Of a stretch of 6,285 nucleotides of DNA, positions 4,939-6,285 are shown piece by piece; position 1 is the first letter of the stretch; every line of letters starts with the position of its first letter. The position numbers were made by a program, and so were the translations under genes. This DNA is from Actinomycetota bacterium (lineage in GTDB: Bacteria > Actinomycetota > Humimicrobiia > Humimicrobiales > Humimicrobiaceae), in contig JALHTA010000302.1 in NCBI GenBank assembly GCA_022865545.1, positions 1 through 6,285 on the forward strand, in the 5' to 3' direction. Under the pieces are notes generated by a model. That model saw nothing but the letters and a program-made list of their open reading frames with translations, was not told where the DNA came from and ran no database searches.

Positions 4939-6285
4939 ATGTCGATAAAAATCAATAGTAAGAATAATAATATAGAGAATACTGTTTACAGCACAGCTAT
5001 TGAAGTGAAGTCTGTAACAAAAAAATACAGGATATCCCGTGAAAAAATTCCAAGTTTGAAGAATACTATTTTGAGAGGGAAAAGGACCACTTACCAGGAG
5101 TTTTTAGCCCTTGACGATGTCTCATTCAATATAAATAATGGCCAAACATTTGGAATTATCGGGTCAAATGGCTCGGGAAAAAGTACGATTCTTAAACTAA
5201 TAGCAAAGATCCTTGTACCAACATCTGGCACGGTAGTGGTAAATGGTTCTTTGTCAGCCCTGCTCGAACTTGGTGCCGGTTTCCACCCGGATTTGACTGG
5301 AAGGGAAAACATTTATATAAATGCTGCAATTCTGGGCATGAGAAGGAAGGATATTGATAGTAGATTAGATAATATTATTAAATTTTCAGAACTTGAGAAG
5401 TTTATTGATACTCCGATCAAGCATTATTCATCCGGGATGTATATGAGATTAGGTTTTTCGGTCGCTATTAATGTCGATCCGGATATCTTATTGGTAGATG
5501 AAGTCCTGGCAGTGGGAGACCTGGCATTTCAGGCAAAGTGCTATAAGGTTATTTATGATTTTATGAAAAAAGGAAAGACTATCGTTATTGTCTCACATGA
5601 CCTTGATACGATTGCCGATCTTTGCAGCAGAGTAATGTTTTTAAAAGATGGAAAAATACAGAGTATCGGTAAACCGCTGGATGTTGTCGCAAAGTATAGA
5701 GCCTGTATTGAGGCAATGGAAAAGAAAAAGATTATTGAGCAGCAAAGAAGTAAAAGAAAAAAGATCTTCAAGACTGTAATAAAAAACAATAGAAGAATAG
5801 TTGATGGTGAAGAAATAAATAATCTTAGAAATATGGTTATTGATGGTGAAATAATCAATAGATTCGGTTCCGGAGATGCCCGCTTAGAAAGTGTCAAACT
5901 ATTAAATGCTGATGATCAGGAGATCTATATATGCGATTTTGGAGATAAAGTAAAAATCGAGTATACAATATCGTTTAAAAAACGTGTTGAAAACCCTATA
6001 TTCGGTTTAAGGATCACTGATCAGCGCGGCAATATTATTTTTGGAATGAATACAAAAACAAGAAATATTAAAACCTTGATATTCGAAAAGGGAGATAAGG
6101 TAAAAGTAACTTTTTGTTTTGGAATAAACCTGATCAATGGAAAATACTCAATTACGTCTGCAATAGGTTATAATGATATGAAGACCTACTGTGATTGGGT
6201 GAATGATATTATTGAATTAAGTGTAATAAATACCAATAATGTAGAAGGGATCATTGATTTAAATCCTAAACTTTCTATAAAAAAG
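4939..6285 (+). CDS. wzt: Polysaccharide ABC exporter, ATPase subunit with C-terminal glycan-binding domain (Wzt), 3' end missing
   Basis: ATP-binding subunit that powers polysaccharide export through Wzm. The frame is open for 449 codons from ATG 4939 to the window edge with no stop. After an Asn-rich leader (about residues 1-17) comes the ATPase domain: Walker A GSNGSGKST (75-83, K81); LLELGAGFHPDLTG (108-121), typical of the Wzt/TagH group, with Glu110 where other ABC proteins have the Q-loop Gln; signature YSSGMYMRLGFSVA (163-176); Walker B ILLVDE (183-188, E188); D-loop VLAVGD; and switch His220 in SHD. A basic linker (about 245-307) leads to a beta-rich domain from RFGSGDAR (308) to the end, matching the Wzt C-terminal type that binds the non-reducing end of the glycan in E. 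coli O8/O9a. DWVND near the end is close to where that domain usually finishes, so only a few residues are probably missing. All ATPase motifs are intact. Presence of this domain suggests export of finished, terminally recognised chains. Confidence 0.95.
   Translation, partial: MSIKINSKNNNIENTVYSTAIEVKSVTKKYRISREKIPSLKNTILRGKRTTYQEFLALDDVSFNINNGQTFGIIGSNGSGKSTILKLIAKILVPTSGTVVVNGSLSALLELGAGFHPDLTGRENIYINAAILGMRRKDIDSRLDNIIKFSELEKFIDTPIKHYSSGMYMRLGFSVAINVDPDILLVDEVLAVGDLAFQAKCYKVIYDFMKKGKTIVIVSHDLDTIADLCSRVMFLKDGKIQSIGKPLDVVAKYRACIEAMEKKKIIEQQRSKRKKIFKTVIKNNRRIVDGEEINNLRNMVIDGEIINRFGSGDARLESVKLLNADDQEIYICDFGDKVKIEYTISFKKRVENPIFGLRITDQRGNIIFGMNTKTRNIKTLIFEKGDKVKVTFCFGINLINGKYSITSAIGYNDMKTYCDWVNDIIELSVINTNNVEGIIDLNPKLSIKK

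Noticed and set aside
880..5897. Several reverse-strand open frames of 68-114 codons (880-1086, 2093-2347, 2610-2822, 3610-3861, 5091-5312, 5553-5897)
   Set aside because: Each lies wholly inside a well-supported + strand gene, none shows a recognisable domain, and all look like shadows of the real coding frame.

Overview
The window carries six genes, all on the + strand. Together they look like part of a cell-surface polysaccharide locus of the ABC-transporter-dependent (Wzm/Wzt) type. The DNA is AT-rich by eye, with many AGA and ATA codons. Ribosome-binding sites are recognisable (AGGTGAT, TGGAGG, AGAGG) and the standard genetic code fits. The exporter suggests a bacterium that builds an O-antigen or a comparable surface glycan. 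I cannot place it in a phylum from sequence alone.

Layout. Positions 2-436 hold the last 144 codons of a protein cut by the left edge; the fragment resembles a beta-sandwich accessory domain seen at the end of polysaccharide-related membrane proteins. After a gap of about 80 bases comes a SAM-dependent methyltransferase with a basic helix and a long coiled coil in front of its catalytic domain. It has an ATG at 610, but its reading frame and a strong ribosome-binding site both point to a start near 520, where only ATA or ATT is available. Two GT4-type glycosyltransferases follow (1773-2867 and 2864-4060). Each gene's start overlaps the previous stop by four bases (ATGA), so these three genes form a tightly coupled block. 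An 80-base spacer (4061-4140) holds a good extended -10 promoter candidate, a ribosome-binding site and possible RNA structure. It leads into the permease gene wzm (4141-4935). The ATPase gene wzt (from 4939) follows after three bases and runs off the right edge with no stop.

How the genes may work together (inference from the families). The glycosyltransferases elongate a lipid-linked glycan on the cytoplasmic face. The methyltransferase may cap the non-reducing end, and its coiled coil could help set chain length, as WbdD does in E. coli O8/O9a. The C-terminal domain of Wzt would then recognise the finished chain, and Wzm/Wzt would move it across the inner membrane.

The system type is known. 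The less ordinary points are the apparent ATA/ATT start of the methyltransferase, its regular heptad coiled coil without a WbdD-type kinase visible in the gene, and the spacer before wzm. In that spacer the ribosome-binding site can pair with the end of the upstream gene, and a candidate promoter lies between the two pairing arms. No RNA genes, CRISPR arrays, insertion sequences or attachment sites were seen.
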